This document shows, one piece after another, positions 52,636 to 61,031 of a DNA stretch of 64,000 bases (its first letter is position 1; each line of letters opens with the position of its first letter). The translations under genes were made by a program, and so were the position numbers. This DNA comes from Parapedobacter sp037190485. GTDB lineage: Bacteria; Bacteroidota; Bacteroidia; Sphingobacteriales; Sphingobacteriaceae. The notes under the pieces are model-generated. The model made no database searches and was not told the origin of the DNA. It saw only the letters and a list, made by a program, of their open reading frames with translations. Location: positions 1 through 64,000 of the forward strand of contig JBBCJB010000023.1 in assembly GCA_037190485.1 (NCBI GenBank). Reading direction: 5' to 3'.

Positions 52636-53231
52636 TGGCTGCGTTGGGCGCGAAACAACCGATCATAGGCCAACACCTGGCGGATAACCGGACTTACGCC
52701 GTCGTTTTCGATGACAAAATCCGCCAACAACGCCTTGCGTTCGTCAGGCCACTGCCGTTCCATGCGTGCTTTTACCTGCTCGGCAGGTACGCCGTCACGC
52801 GCCACCACGCGTGCGACGCGTATCGTCTCCGGAGCCTTGACCAAGATATTGTAATCATTCAATTTGAAGGAACCGCTTTCGAACAGCAATGCCGCTTCCT
52901 TGATGGAATACGGTGCATCCTGTATCGCCGCCCAGTCTTCCCCCGCCTGTATCACCACCGGATGGACCAACGCATTCAGTTCCTTCAAACGGCCGGGGTC
53001 GCTGAAGACAGTCGCCGCCAGGTAGCCCGTATTCAATGAACCGCTGTCGTGATAGGCCCTTTCGCCGAACCGTTCCCGAATCGCCCGAACCAAACCGGCA
53101 TCAGCAACCATCAACCGCTTGGCTTCGCTGTCGGCATCGAACACGGGAACGCCCAACAATTTGAATATCTTGCAAATCAACGATTTGCCACTACCGATTC
53201 CACCCGTAACCCCCACTTTCAATGACTGCAT
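52632..53231 (-). CDS. coaE: Dephospho-CoA kinase
   Basis: A 199-residue P-loop kinase for the last step of coenzyme A synthesis. P-loop VGVTGGIGSGKSLICKIF, VFDADSEAKRLM, ALVHPVV and the lid/arginine region RVARVVARDGVPAEQVKARMERQWPDERK. Lies between the ybbR-like gene (3 bases upstream) and the exonuclease gene (overlap), forming a three-gene unit. Confidence 0.94.
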   Translation of the reverse strand: MQSLKVGVTGGIGSGKSLICKIFKLLGVPVFDADSEAKRLMVADAGLVRAIRERFGERAYHDSGSLNTGYLAATVFSDPGRLKELNALVHPVVIQAGEDWAAIQDAPYSIKEAALLFESGSFKLNDYNILVKAPETIRVARVVARDGVPAEQVKARMERQWPDERKALLADFVIENDGVSPVIRQVLAYDRLFRAQRSQ

Positions 53232-53234
53232 CCC

Positions 53235-54182
53235 TTATTTCCTCACGAAAAAATCAACGTTCTGTGGTTCGACCCTGATCAGCTTACAGAATTCTGGCAT
53301 ACGGGTGATGATGACGGGCAGGCTCGTTACGTCGTGCTGCACCCAATCGTCCATGTTCACCACGGCCTCAAACGCGTTGTTCGTCACGGTATTGAAATCG
53401 CGCAGCGATACCATGACCGTTAACCTCACCTTACCGGGCAACAATTTAACCGCGGTGAAGCGTTCGGCATTCTCGGCCTTCAGGGGTATTTCGACAACCT
53501 TCTCGGTCACCTCGCCCACCGGGATGCCGACCGCTACGGAAGCAGGGTAGACATTGATGTTTGCGCGTTGGTTCTGCCGCAGGTGGATGTCTGTCTGCAC
53601 GGTGTTATTGACGTTGGTGCCCCTGATGGTGTCGGTTTCCCAATGCTCGATCTGGACCACGTCTTCTAGCGGGCCGGTAATCGTGACGTACTCGGGCGAG
53701 ATGCGCAGCTTGTCGATGATGTCATACTGCTTGCTGAATTGCAGGTTGTAAATCGCCTTTACCGGTACCTTGCGTTCCGTTTGCTTCGAGAAATCAAAAT
53801 ACAACGTATCGGGAGAAACGGAGATGACCCGTTGGTAGTCTGGAAACTGCCTGTTGATGAACCCCAGCTGATTGGCAAAAACAATCCAGTTCCGATTGGC
53901 CAAGCCACTGAGATCCACCTGGATGGTGTGCGTAGCGGAGCGCAGCGTCGAAAACAACAGCTGCCAACCGGTGGCTTGCAGCCGGATGCTCACCGTGTCT
54001 GATTGCAGCGGGTGGAATGCCCGGTTATCTGGCACGTTCACATAATGCACCCCAGACCTCACCGTATACACGTAATCGTTTGACACCGCGAACAGCCCCC
54101 AGGCCAAAAACGAAAAAATGATGCATTTGGCAAAGATGCTAAGTTTGCGTCGCTGCGTCCTATTTAAATTCAGTATCGGCAT
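53235..54182 (-). CDS. YbbR-like domain protein
   Basis: A 315-residue protein with one N-terminal membrane helix (CIIFSFLAWGLFAVSNDYVYTV) and tandem YbbR-like beta domains outside (residues about 50-150, 150-225 with RKVPVKAIYNLQFSKQYDIIDKLRISPEYVTITGP, and 225-315). In other phyla YbbR (CdaR) regulates the di-AMP cyclase CdaA; no cyclase gene is next to it here. First gene of the ybbR-coaE-exonuclease unit. Confidence 0.85.
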   Translation of the reverse strand: MPILNLNRTQRRKLSIFAKCIIFSFLAWGLFAVSNDYVYTVRSGVHYVNVPDNRAFHPLQSDTVSIRLQATGWQLLFSTLRSATHTIQVDLSGLANRNWIVFANQLGFINRQFPDYQRVISVSPDTLYFDFSKQTERKVPVKAIYNLQFSKQYDIIDKLRISPEYVTITGPLEDVVQIEHWETDTIRGTNVNNTVQTDIHLRQNQRANINVYPASVAVGIPVGEVTEKVVEIPLKAENAERFTAVKLLPGKVRLTVMVSLRDFNTVTNNAFEAVVNMDDWVQHDVTSLPVIITRMPEFCKLIRVEPQNVDFFVRK

Positions 54183-54192
54183 CGCTCTTACG

Positions 54193-54200
54193 CAAACTTA
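54193..54200 (-). promoter_or_regulatory. -7 box of the ybbR-coaE operon
   Basis: TAAGTTTG on the minus strand ends 10 bases before the ATG at 54182; no -33 TTTG at the usual distance. Confidence 0.5.
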
Positions 54201-54274
54201 GCAAAAGTCAACTCCATTTCCAACTCCCAAAGCCGGCATCAGCGGCCAGGTGTGTCGGTCAGGCCCCTTTGGAA

Positions 54275-54610
54275 CTAGCCTTTGGCCGCAGGAGTCGCAT
54301 TCTGTGCCTTGGAAGCATCCAAAGCGATGGCTGATTTATCGAAACGGATCTTGACGCCGCCTCCGACGTCAACGAGGAACGTCGTCTCCGAGATTTCGAC
54401 CAAGCGACCGTGGATACCGGCGGTCGTGACCACGCGGTCGTTCACGTTCAGCTCCTCGATGTATTTCTTGTGATCCTTGGCCTTCTTCATCTGTGGCCGG
54501 ATCATGAAGAAGTAGAAAACCACGATGATCAGGATCATGGGCAGGAACCCCATGATTCCCCCTGCCGCTCCAGAACCGCCTGCTTGCAATAAAATAGTTG
54601 ACGTAATCAT
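54275..54610 (-). CDS. yajC: Preprotein translocase subunit YajC
   Basis: A 111-residue inner-membrane protein of the Sec system. One helix (MGFLPMILIIVVFYFFMIRPQMKKAKDHKKYIEEL) has the FMIRPQ signature, followed by NDRVVTTAGIHGRLVEISETTFLVDVGGGVKIRFDKSAI. Forms part of SecDF-YajC. Confidence 0.95.
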   Translation of the reverse strand: MITSTILLQAGGSGAAGGIMGFLPMILIIVVFYFFMIRPQMKKAKDHKKYIEELNVNDRVVTTAGIHGRLVEISETTFLVDVGGGVKIRFDKSAIALDASKAQNATPAAKG

Positions 54611-54640
54611 TTTTATTAATTGTAAATTGTTAACTGTAAA

Positions 54641-55111
54641 TCACTTCTTCACCTCGCCCCGCAGGTGCAGCAACGTGTTCGGGCTGCTCGCGTTGGACGT
54701 CACGGTGATCACCTTGTGCTGCTTGCCCAGCTGGCCGGCGCTGTTGAACACCACTTTGACCATTCCCGCTTCGCCCGGGGCGATCGGGTTTTTGGAATAA
54801 TCGGGCGTGGTGCATCCACATGAGGCCTGGACATTGGAGATGATCAGCGGCGAGCCGCCGGTATTGGTAAACTTGAATTCGTGTGTTATTTTCTCACCCT
54901 CCTTGATTTCGCCGAAGTCAAAGGCGTCGTTCTCCAGGGCAAGCATCGCGCCGGTGGAGTCCACTCCTGGTATCACCGTTTGGCCGACAGGCTGCTTACC
55001 AAGCTGCTCCAATGGTATATCCGCCGCTTCCTGTTCCTGGTTTTTGCCTGAATTGCAAGATGCCGTAAGCACCAATCCCACCAATAGGGCCGTCAATTTC
55101 ATGGTATCCAT
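54641..55111 (-). CDS. DUF1573 lipoprotein
   Basis: A 156-residue exported protein with lipobox LVGLVLTASCNSG and one DUF1573 Ig-like/ASPM-type domain from about 58 to 156 (FDFGEIKEGEKITHEFKFTNTGGSPLIISNVQASCGCTTPDYSKNPIAPGEAG). The ASCGCT motif is the family hallmark. Function unknown; commonly encoded near yajC and nusB in Bacteroidota, as here. Confidence 0.9.
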   Translation of the reverse strand: MDTMKLTALLVGLVLTASCNSGKNQEQEAADIPLEQLGKQPVGQTVIPGVDSTGAMLALENDAFDFGEIKEGEKITHEFKFTNTGGSPLIISNVQASCGCTTPDYSKNPIAPGEAGMVKVVFNSAGQLGKQHKVITVTSNASSPNTLLHLRGEVKK

Positions 55112-55173
55112 CTTTTTTTGCTTTAATTGTCCTTTACTACCGATTTCACATCCAATTTGCCGATCGCCGTTCG

Positions 55174-56121
55174 CTACTGTACAAGCCCCCTGCCGGCCTT
55201 GCGTATCCTGCCCACGCCCTGCAACTCGTTCAGGATCTTGTCCAATATGCCGTTGATGAACGTGTTGCTCTTGGCCGTGCTGAACACTTTCGAGATCTCG
55301 ATGTATTCGTTTATCGTGACCTTCACCGGGATGGTCGGGAAGTTAAGCAACTCACAGATCGCCATCTTCATCAAGAGGTTGTCCAACAACGCGATCCGGT
55401 CGCTCTCCCAATTCTTGGTCTTCGCGCTGATCAGCTGCTGGTACTCGTCGGCATACCGGATGGAGTGCGCCAGCAAATCGAGGATGAATTGCTTGTCGTC
55501 CACCCAATTCGGCGTCAATTCGGCCAGCTGATTCTGGCCGGGATCCTCACTGACGAAATTCTTCAGCGTCTTGGCGATCATGGCCTGCAAGACCTCCTTG
55601 TCTACCGGCCAATTGATGAACCGCTCCTCGAACACCTGTTCGATCACGGGCGACTTCAGGATGATTTTCTTGAAAATGAACTTGACGATATCCTTTTCGG
55701 CTGCGACCGACCGATCGTCCTGGCTTAAATAAGCCACATAGGCATCCGAGTCCCGCAATTGGAAAAATACGGTCCGCACGATCTCCGGATCGAAATTCCA
55801 AGACACTTTATAGCGCTTCACCCCCTCCTTGTACTGCTCGTTGCGGCGCAACAGCGCAATGAACGTATTGTCCTGCAACCGGGTATTGGGCGAGAGATCC
55901 GCCTCGGTGGGCAAGAACTTGTTCGCGCGCTCATCGGCGTCGATACGGACATAATCGGCCACTTCATCCAACAGGTTAAGCGCCCATATGTACATCTCAT
56001 ACACTTGGTCGACGTTCGTAAGCAGCGCCTTTTCAAACTTCTTCACCAGCTTATCTTCCGATAGCTGATACGCATACAATGTCTGCAATACTTTGACCCT
56101 AAGGTGCCTTCTGTTTAGCAT
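55174..56121 (-). CDS. nusB: Transcription antitermination factor NusB (long form)
   Basis: A 315-residue protein. It begins LNRRHLRVKVLQTLYAYQLSEDKL as in NusB. The C-terminal 150 residues carry the NusB core with the end motif FPTIPVKVTINEYIEISKVFSTAKSNTFINGILDKIL. Compared with E. coli NusB (139 residues) it has a large central insert, normal for this phylum. Binds boxA RNA with S10 in rRNA antitermination. Confidence 0.93.
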   Translation of the reverse strand: MLNRRHLRVKVLQTLYAYQLSEDKLVKKFEKALLTNVDQVYEMYIWALNLLDEVADYVRIDADERANKFLPTEADLSPNTRLQDNTFIALLRRNEQYKEGVKRYKVSWNFDPEIVRTVFFQLRDSDAYVAYLSQDDRSVAAEKDIVKFIFKKIILKSPVIEQVFEERFINWPVDKEVLQAMIAKTLKNFVSEDPGQNQLAELTPNWVDDKQFILDLLAHSIRYADEYQQLISAKTKNWESDRIALLDNLLMKMAICELLNFPTIPVKVTINEYIEISKVFSTAKSNTFINGILDKILNELQGVGRIRKAGRGLVQ

Positions 56122-56166
56122 AATGATATAAAGAACGATTGGATATAACCACCAATGAGTTTATTT

Positions 56167-57246
56167 CTACTGTTTTATCTTGCGTATATCCGCAATCCGC
56201 GTCTCGGCGATCTTGTTGGCAGCCTCGTGCGAAGCCACGTGTTCCGTCAGCGACTTGCGCAATACGGACCGCGTGGTCTCGTAGATATTCTCCGTCAGTG
56301 AGGCCGTGCGCGACGCGCCGTATCCGGCGATTTCCGAATAGCAACTGATCAAGCCCCCTGCATTGATCAGGTAATCGGGCGCATACAAGATTTTCTTGTC
56401 CAGCAGCAGCTGGCCGTCTTCCTGTTCGTCGCGGAGTTGGTTATTGGCCGACCCTGCGATGATGCGACATCTCATCTTCGAGATGGTGTCCTTATTGACG
56501 GTACCGCCCAGCGCGCACGGCGAATAGACATCGACATCCAACTCATAGATATTGTTGTTGGAAACCGCGACGGCTTTGTAGCGGTTCGCGACCTCGATCA
56601 TGCGCTCCTCGACGATATCACTGACGTATACCTTGGCATTCTCCTCGCGCAACAACGCGATCAGGTGCTCGCCCACGTTGCCCGCGCCTTGCACGGCGAT
56701 GGTGCGACCCGCCAGGCTATCATTGCCGTAAAGTTCCTTGAGCGAGGCCTTGATGCCATAATAGACACCCCTGGCCGTGAACGGCGACGAATCACCGCTT
56801 CCGCCCAGCGAGGTCGGCAAACCGGCGACGTGGCCGGTCTCCATCCGCAGGTACTCCATGTCGCGTGGCGTGGTGCCGATATCCAGCGAGGCGATAAACG
56901 TACCACCCAGCTGTTGGACGAATTGCCCAAACCTGCGCAACAGCACCTCGCTCTTCTGCGTCCGCGAATCACCGATGATCGCGGCATTGCCACCGCCCAG
57001 GTTCACGCCCGCCACGGCTGCCTTGTAGGTCATGCCCCGCGAAAGCCGCAGCACGTCATCGAGCGCATCGGCTGCATGCTGGTAGGGCAACATCCTGACG
57101 CCGCCTATGGCCGGGCCAAGCGTGGTATCGTGTATGGCAATGATGGCCTGCAACCCGATGGCACTGTCGTTACAGAAAATTAGCTCCTGATGGCCGAATT
57201 TTGCCATCAGTTCAAAGGAGGAATTGTCTTTGGTAGCTACGGACAT
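56167..57246 (-). CDS. Glu/Leu/Phe/Val dehydrogenase-like protein lacking catalytic Lys
   Basis: A 359-residue protein aligned end to end with leucine dehydrogenase: GLQAIIAIHDTTLGPAIGGVRM, the substrate Lys in GMTYKAAVAG (K75), the NAD motif AVQGAGNVGEHLIALL, SPCALGGTVNKDTI and AGSANNQL. The catalytic Lys that follows LGGG in active enzymes is Asn87 (codon AAT at 56986-56988), and the usual TAED block reads ASLDIGTT. NAD binding seems intact, but amino-acid deamination as in LeuDH is doubtful. Monocistronic with its own -7 box. Confidence 0.85.
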   Translation of the reverse strand: MSVATKDNSSFELMAKFGHQELIFCNDSAIGLQAIIAIHDTTLGPAIGGVRMLPYQHAADALDDVLRLSRGMTYKAAVAGVNLGGGNAAIIGDSRTQKSEVLLRRFGQFVQQLGGTFIASLDIGTTPRDMEYLRMETGHVAGLPTSLGGSGDSSPFTARGVYYGIKASLKELYGNDSLAGRTIAVQGAGNVGEHLIALLREENAKVYVSDIVEERMIEVANRYKAVAVSNNNIYELDVDVYSPCALGGTVNKDTISKMRCRIIAGSANNQLRDEQEDGQLLLDKKILYAPDYLINAGGLISCYSEIAGYGASRTASLTENIYETTRSVLRKSLTEHVASHEAANKIAETRIADIRKIKQ

Positions 57247-57284
57247 ACGAATGGATAACTCAAGATGCTAGCAGTAATACGGGG

Positions 57285-57292
57285 CAAACTTA
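57285..57292 (-). promoter_or_regulatory. -7 box of the leucine-dehydrogenase-like gene
   Basis: TAAGTTTG on the minus strand, about 40 bases before the ATG at 57246; -33 box not seen. Confidence 0.5.
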
Positions 57293-57334
57293 GCAAAAAA
57301 AATGTGCAACTAGCCATTGCGGCCAAACATTTCG

Positions 57335-57342
57335 TATTTTTG
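57335..57342 (+). promoter_or_regulatory. -7 box of the ABC exporter gene
   Basis: TATTTTTG fits TAnnTTTG and ends 10 bases before the ATG at 57353, implying a very short leader. Confidence 0.5.
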
Positions 57343-57352
57343 CCCATGAACG

Positions 57353-59134
57353 ATGAAGCACCTCGCACACCTCAATAAGTACTTTTACAAATACCGCTGG
57401 CGGATGATTCCCGGCGTCATCTTCGTTATCGTATCCAACTACTTCGGTGTGCTGCCCGCCCAGGTGATCCGCATCGCGTTCGACCTGGTCAAGGAGAACA
57501 TCAGCCTCTATCGGTTGTTCGATGGATTCGAGCGGCAGCAACTCATCTACGAGATCTTCGGGTACAGCCTGTTGCTGTTCGGTGCGTTGGTGCTTGGCCT
57601 CGCGCTTATCCGCGGTATCTTCCTCTTCCTGATGCGGCAGACCATCATACTTACCTCTCGCCACATCGAGTACGACCTCAAGAACGAGATCTACGACCAC
57701 TACCAGCGATTGGACATGGCGTTCTACCGGCGGAACAATACCGGAGACCTGATGAACCGGGTAACGGAAGACGTGAACCGCGTACGGGCCTACCTCGGCC
57801 CGGCAATCATGTACTCCATCAATACCGCCGTCCTCTCGATCATGGTCATCGTGGCAATGATCAGCGTCAACCCCACGTTGGCGTTCTACGCCCTCGCCCC
57901 CATCCCCGCGCTGATGGCCATCCTGCTGTTCGTGAACAAGATCATCAACAGACGGAGCGAACGCATTCAGGCGCAGCTTTCCACGCTTTCCTCGTTCGTA
58001 CAGGAAACCTTCTCCGGCATCCGGGTGGTCAAGACCTACAATCGCGAAGCCGACAAGATGGGCCGGTTTGCCGACGAAAGCAATACCTATCGGCAAGTAT
58101 CCCTGGCCTTGGTCAGGACGGAGGCCGTTTTCTTCCCGCTCATCCTGTTGCTGATCGGCCTGAGCACGGTCATTACGGTCTACGTGGGCGGGCTGGAGGT
58201 AGCCAAAGGCACGATCACGTCGGGCAACATCGCGGAGTTCATCGTCTATGTCAACCAATTGACCTTCCCGGCCATGGCCTTGGCCTGGGTAACGTCGCTC
58301 ATCCAGCGGGCGGCGGCATCCCAGAAGCGCATCAACGAGTTTCTGCAAACACAACCCGAAATCCAGTCAGACGCCCAAACCGATTTCAAGACCCAAGGGC
58401 ATATCCGTTTCGAAAACGTGAGCTTTACTTACCCGGAAACCGGCATACAGGCCGCCAAGGACATCAGCTTCGAGGTCAGGCCTGGCGAGGTGCTTGCCAT
58501 CGTGGGCAAAACCGGATCGGGCAAATCCACCTTGGCCAACCTGTTGATGCGGATGTATGACGTAGCGTCCGGATCGATCAAGATCGACGGGCGCGATATC
58601 CGGGAACTACCACTGCTTCCCCTCCGGCAGCAAATCGGGTTCGTACCGCAGGATGTCTTCCTGTTTTCCGATACGATCGCCAACAACATCGCCTTCGGGC
58701 TCGACGCCGCCGATCGCGAGAACGTGGAGGCGGCAGCGAAGAAAGCCGCCGTGTATGACAACATCATCGCGTTCGAACACGGTTTCGAAACCGCTATCGG
58801 GGAGCGCGGCATCACCCTTTCGGGCGGGCAGAAGCAGCGTGTTTCCATTGCCCGCGCACTCATCAAGGAACCGCAGATCCTGGTGTTCGATGACTGCCTA
58901 TCGGCGGTAGACACCAAAACCGAGGAAGAGATCCTGCGCAACCTGAGTGGGGCCATGGCCGATAAGAGTACCATTTTCATCGCCCATCGCATATCGACCA
59001 TCAAGAACGCCGATTACATCCTCGTCCTGGATAACGGGGCCATCGTTGAAGAGGGCACGCACGAAGCACTGCTTGCGGTGCGGGGCGATTACTTCGACCT
59101 GTACGAAAAGCAATTGCTCGAGGAGGCGAATTGA
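57353..59134 (+). CDS. ABC exporter half-transporter (fused TMD-NBD) with D-for-E Walker B
   Basis: A 593-residue type-IV exporter. Six membrane helices lie within about 15-320, with the coupling segment MAFYRRNNTGDLMNRVTEDVNRVR. The ATPase domain runs from about 345: Walker A IVGKTGSGKSTLANLL, Q-loop IGFVPQDVFLFSDTIANNIAFG, signature LSGGQKQRVSIARAL, Walker B ILVFDDCLSAVDT, switch IAHRIST. The catalytic Glu after Walker B is Asp514, the pattern of the degenerate site in heterodimeric exporters such as TM287/288. No partner gene is adjacent. Substrate unknown (lipid or drug). Confidence 0.9.
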   Translation: MKHLAHLNKYFYKYRWRMIPGVIFVIVSNYFGVLPAQVIRIAFDLVKENISLYRLFDGFERQQLIYEIFGYSLLLFGALVLGLALIRGIFLFLMRQTIILTSRHIEYDLKNEIYDHYQRLDMAFYRRNNTGDLMNRVTEDVNRVRAYLGPAIMYSINTAVLSIMVIVAMISVNPTLAFYALAPIPALMAILLFVNKIINRRSERIQAQLSTLSSFVQETFSGIRVVKTYNREADKMGRFADESNTYRQVSLALVRTEAVFFPLILLLIGLSTVITVYVGGLEVAKGTITSGNIAEFIVYVNQLTFPAMALAWVTSLIQRAAASQKRINEFLQTQPEIQSDAQTDFKTQGHIRFENVSFTYPETGIQAAKDISFEVRPGEVLAIVGKTGSGKSTLANLLMRMYDVASGSIKIDGRDIRELPLLPLRQQIGFVPQDVFLFSDTIANNIAFGLDAADRENVEAAAKKAAVYDNIIAFEHGFETAIGERGITLSGGQKQRVSIARALIKEPQILVFDDCLSAVDTKTEEEILRNLSGAMADKSTIFIAHRISTIKNADYILVLDNGAIVEEGTHEALLAVRGDYFDLYEKQLLEEAN

Positions 59135-59149
59135 TCCGTTGTGCAAAAA

Positions 59150-59184
59150 AAAACCACCGGCCTTTTCGGACCGATGGTTTTATC
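59150..59184. terminator. Bidirectional terminator between ABC exporter and rpmA
   Basis: AACCACCGG (59152-59160) pairs with CCGATGGTT (59171-59179) with one mismatch; an A-run lies on the left and a T-run on the right, so it can serve both the exporter gene and the convergent rplU-rpmA transcript. Confidence 0.7.
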
Positions 59185-59206
59185 CTTTGTGCTGGACAAG
59201 TAAGCG

Positions 59207-59863
59207 TTATTCCACTTCCTTACCGCCGTCCAGTTCGTCTTGCCATTTTTTCAGCTCGTCGAACTTGCCTTCCGCGGCCAGTTTCGCTTGGTCGGGCCAC
59301 GTATCGGTTACCGCGGTGTTGAACTGTTCGCCTGCTTCCGTAAGCACTGCCTTCAACTCCTCGGCCGATTTAGCAGCCACCGCTTCGAAAGAAGCGATCC
59401 CGGCGGCTGTCAATACTTCCGAAATCTTCGGGCCAACGCCTTCGATGAGCGTCAGGTCATCGACCTTCGCCTTGGCTTTCTTGGGTGCAGCCGCTGCCTT
59501 TTCGGCCGGTGCTTCCGCCGCCTCGGCAACCGGGGCAGCCGCTTTCTTCGGGGCTTGCTTCTTTTCGGCTACTGCCGCTTTCGGTTGTTCGGCAACGGCA
59601 ACAGGCGCTTCGAACGGCAACACCGAAACGAAAGACTTATTGTTCGCCTTCTTGCGGAACACCACCTTGCCATCGATCAATGCGAAAAGCGTATGGTCCT
59701 TACCGATACCCACGTTTACATCGGGATGGTGCTTCGTGCCACGTTGGCGCACGATGATATTCCCTGCGATGGCTTGCTGGCCACCGAATATTTTAACCCC
59801 TAAACGTTTGCTATGTGACTCACGGCCGTTCTTCGAACTACCCGCACCTTTTTTATGTGCCAT
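59207..59863 (-). CDS. rpmA: Ribosomal protein L27 with C-terminal helix-hairpin-helix extension
   Basis: A 218-residue protein. Residues 1-85 are a complete L27 (MAHKKGAGSSKNGRESHSKRLGVKIFGGQQAIAGNIIVRQRGTKHHPDVNVGIGKDHTLFALIDGKV). Residues 86-134 are an Ala/Lys/Pro-rich linker. Residues 135-218 are a helix-hairpin-helix-type domain (LTLIEGVGPKISEVLTAAGI, then TWPDQAKLAAEGKFDELKKWQDELDGGK). Ordinary L27 is about 85 residues. Extensions of this kind occur on some Bacteroidota ribosomal proteins. Cotranscribed with rplU. The extension may bind rRNA or DNA; its role is unknown. Confidence 0.93.
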   Translation of the reverse strand: MAHKKGAGSSKNGRESHSKRLGVKIFGGQQAIAGNIIVRQRGTKHHPDVNVGIGKDHTLFALIDGKVVFRKKANNKSFVSVLPFEAPVAVAEQPKAAVAEKKQAPKKAAAPVAEAAEAPAEKAAAAPKKAKAKVDDLTLIEGVGPKISEVLTAAGIASFEAVAAKSAEELKAVLTEAGEQFNTAVTDTWPDQAKLAAEGKFDELKKWQDELDGGKEVE

Positions 59864-59883
59864 GTCTCCTTCGTGTTTTTAGC

Positions 59884-60195
59884 TTATAACGTAATTCCAG
59901 TGATCTCGATCTTGGTGAATTGCTGGCGGTGACCATTTTTCTTTTTATACCCCTTGCGGCGTTTTTTCTTGAAAACGATTACCTTGTCTCCTTTCAAATG
60001 CGACAAGATCGTAGCCGAAACCTTGGCCCCCTTCACCGTAGGCGCACCCACGGAAAATTTGCCACCGTCTTCGGCCAACAACACATTGTCAAATTCAATA
60101 CTAGCGCCCTCATCCCCTTGCAAACGGTGCACAAAGAGCTGCTGGTCTTTTGCAACTTTGAATTGCTGTCCGGCTATATTTACTATTGCGTACAT
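59884..60195 (-). CDS. rplU: Ribosomal protein L21
   Basis: A 103-residue 50S protein: MYAIVNIAGQQFKVAKDQQLFV, FDNVLLAEDGGKFSVGAPTVKGAKVSATIL and the basic KKKRRKGYKKKNGHRQQFTKIEI tail that contacts 23S rRNA. Standard length. First gene of the rplU-rpmA operon behind a consensus promoter. Confidence 0.97.
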   Translation of the reverse strand: MYAIVNIAGQQFKVAKDQQLFVHRLQGDEGASIEFDNVLLAEDGGKFSVGAPTVKGAKVSATILSHLKGDKVIVFKKKRRKGYKKKNGHRQQFTKIEITGITL

Positions 60196-60239
60196 TGTTA
60201 ATGAATTAATGAATAAAACTGACTTTAAAAATCGAAGCG

Positions 60240-60270
60240 CAAAGGTAACGCTTTATTTTGATTATGCAAA
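60240..60270 (-). promoter_or_regulatory. Promoter of rplU-rpmA
   Basis: On the minus strand TTTG (60270-60267), 19-base spacer, TACCTTTG (60247-60240): exact Bacteroidota consensus. Leader of about 40 bases. Confidence 0.8.
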
Positions 60271-60300
60271 CCCGAACGAGAAAAATAATGGAAGCACCCC

Positions 60301-60331
60301 TTTGATATCAAAAACTTTATGTCTAAATTTG
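60301..60331 (+). promoter_or_regulatory. Promoter of rpsF-rpsR-rplI
   Basis: TTTG (60301-60304), 19-base spacer, TAAATTTG (60324-60331): exact consensus, about 50 bases before the rpsF ATG, divergent from the rplU promoter. Confidence 0.8.
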
Positions 60332-60383
60332 CAGCCCGTTTCACAACGGAGTGGTTATATTAAATTATTATTTAAACGAAAGT

Positions 60384-60755
60384 ATGCAACAGTACGAAAC
60401 CGTTATCATTCTTACCCCGTTGCTTTCTGAGGAGATCGTGAAAGAGGCCATCGCCAAATTCCAGGGTATCCTTACCGAAGGCGGAGCCGAAATTGTCCAC
60501 GAGGACAATTGGGGTTTGAAAAAATTGGCGTATCCGATCGAAAAGAAAACGACCGGATTCTACCACCTCATCGAATTCAAGGCTCCCGGTGAACTGATCA
60601 GTAAACTGGAAATCGAGTACAAGCGCGATGAGCGGGTAATGCGTTTCCTGACCATCAAATTGGACAAGCATGCGCTCGCTTACAACGAGAAGAAGCGCAG
60701 CGGCGCATTCAACAAAAAGGCCGAAGCGCCTAAGGCAGAGGAGACAGCAAGCTAA
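60384..60755 (+). CDS. rpsF: Ribosomal protein S6
   Basis: A 123-residue 30S protein: MQQYETVIILTPLLSEEIVKEAI, the WGLKKLAYPIEKKTTGFYHLIEF block and DERVMRFLTIKLDKHALAY, with a charged C-terminal tail ending KAEETAS. The start at 60384 is the universal S6 start. The stop abuts rpsR; S6 and S18 form a dimer on the 30S platform. Confidence 0.97.
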   Translation: MQQYETVIILTPLLSEEIVKEAIAKFQGILTEGGAEIVHEDNWGLKKLAYPIEKKTTGFYHLIEFKAPGELISKLEIEYKRDERVMRFLTIKLDKHALAYNEKKRSGAFNKKAEAPKAEETAS

Positions 60756-61018
60756 TGGCAAACGACAACATCCAATACGTTACCGCTCCCAAGGTGGAGG
60801 ATAACCGCAAAAAATATTGCCGTTTCAAGAAGAACGGCATCAAGTACATCGATTACAAGGACGCCAACTTCCTGTTGAAGTTCGTCAATGACCAAGGCAA
60901 GGTATTGCCGCGCCGCCTTACCGGCACTTCGCTGAAGTTCCAGCGCAAAGTGGCCCAAGCGGTCAAGCGTGCCCGCCACATCGGTCTGTTGCCTTACGTT
61001 GCTGATTCACTAAAATAG
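60755..61018 (+). CDS. rpsR: Ribosomal protein S18
   Basis: An 87-residue 30S protein with KKYCRFKKNGIKYIDYKDANFLLKFVNDQGKVLPRRLTGTSLKFQRKVAQAVKRARHIGLLPY, the full S18 core. Lies between rpsF and rplI in the conserved order. Confidence 0.97.
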   Translation: MANDNIQYVTAPKVEDNRKKYCRFKKNGIKYIDYKDANFLLKFVNDQGKVLPRRLTGTSLKFQRKVAQAVKRARHIGLLPYVADSLK

Positions 61019-61031
61019 GGAGGTAGACGAC

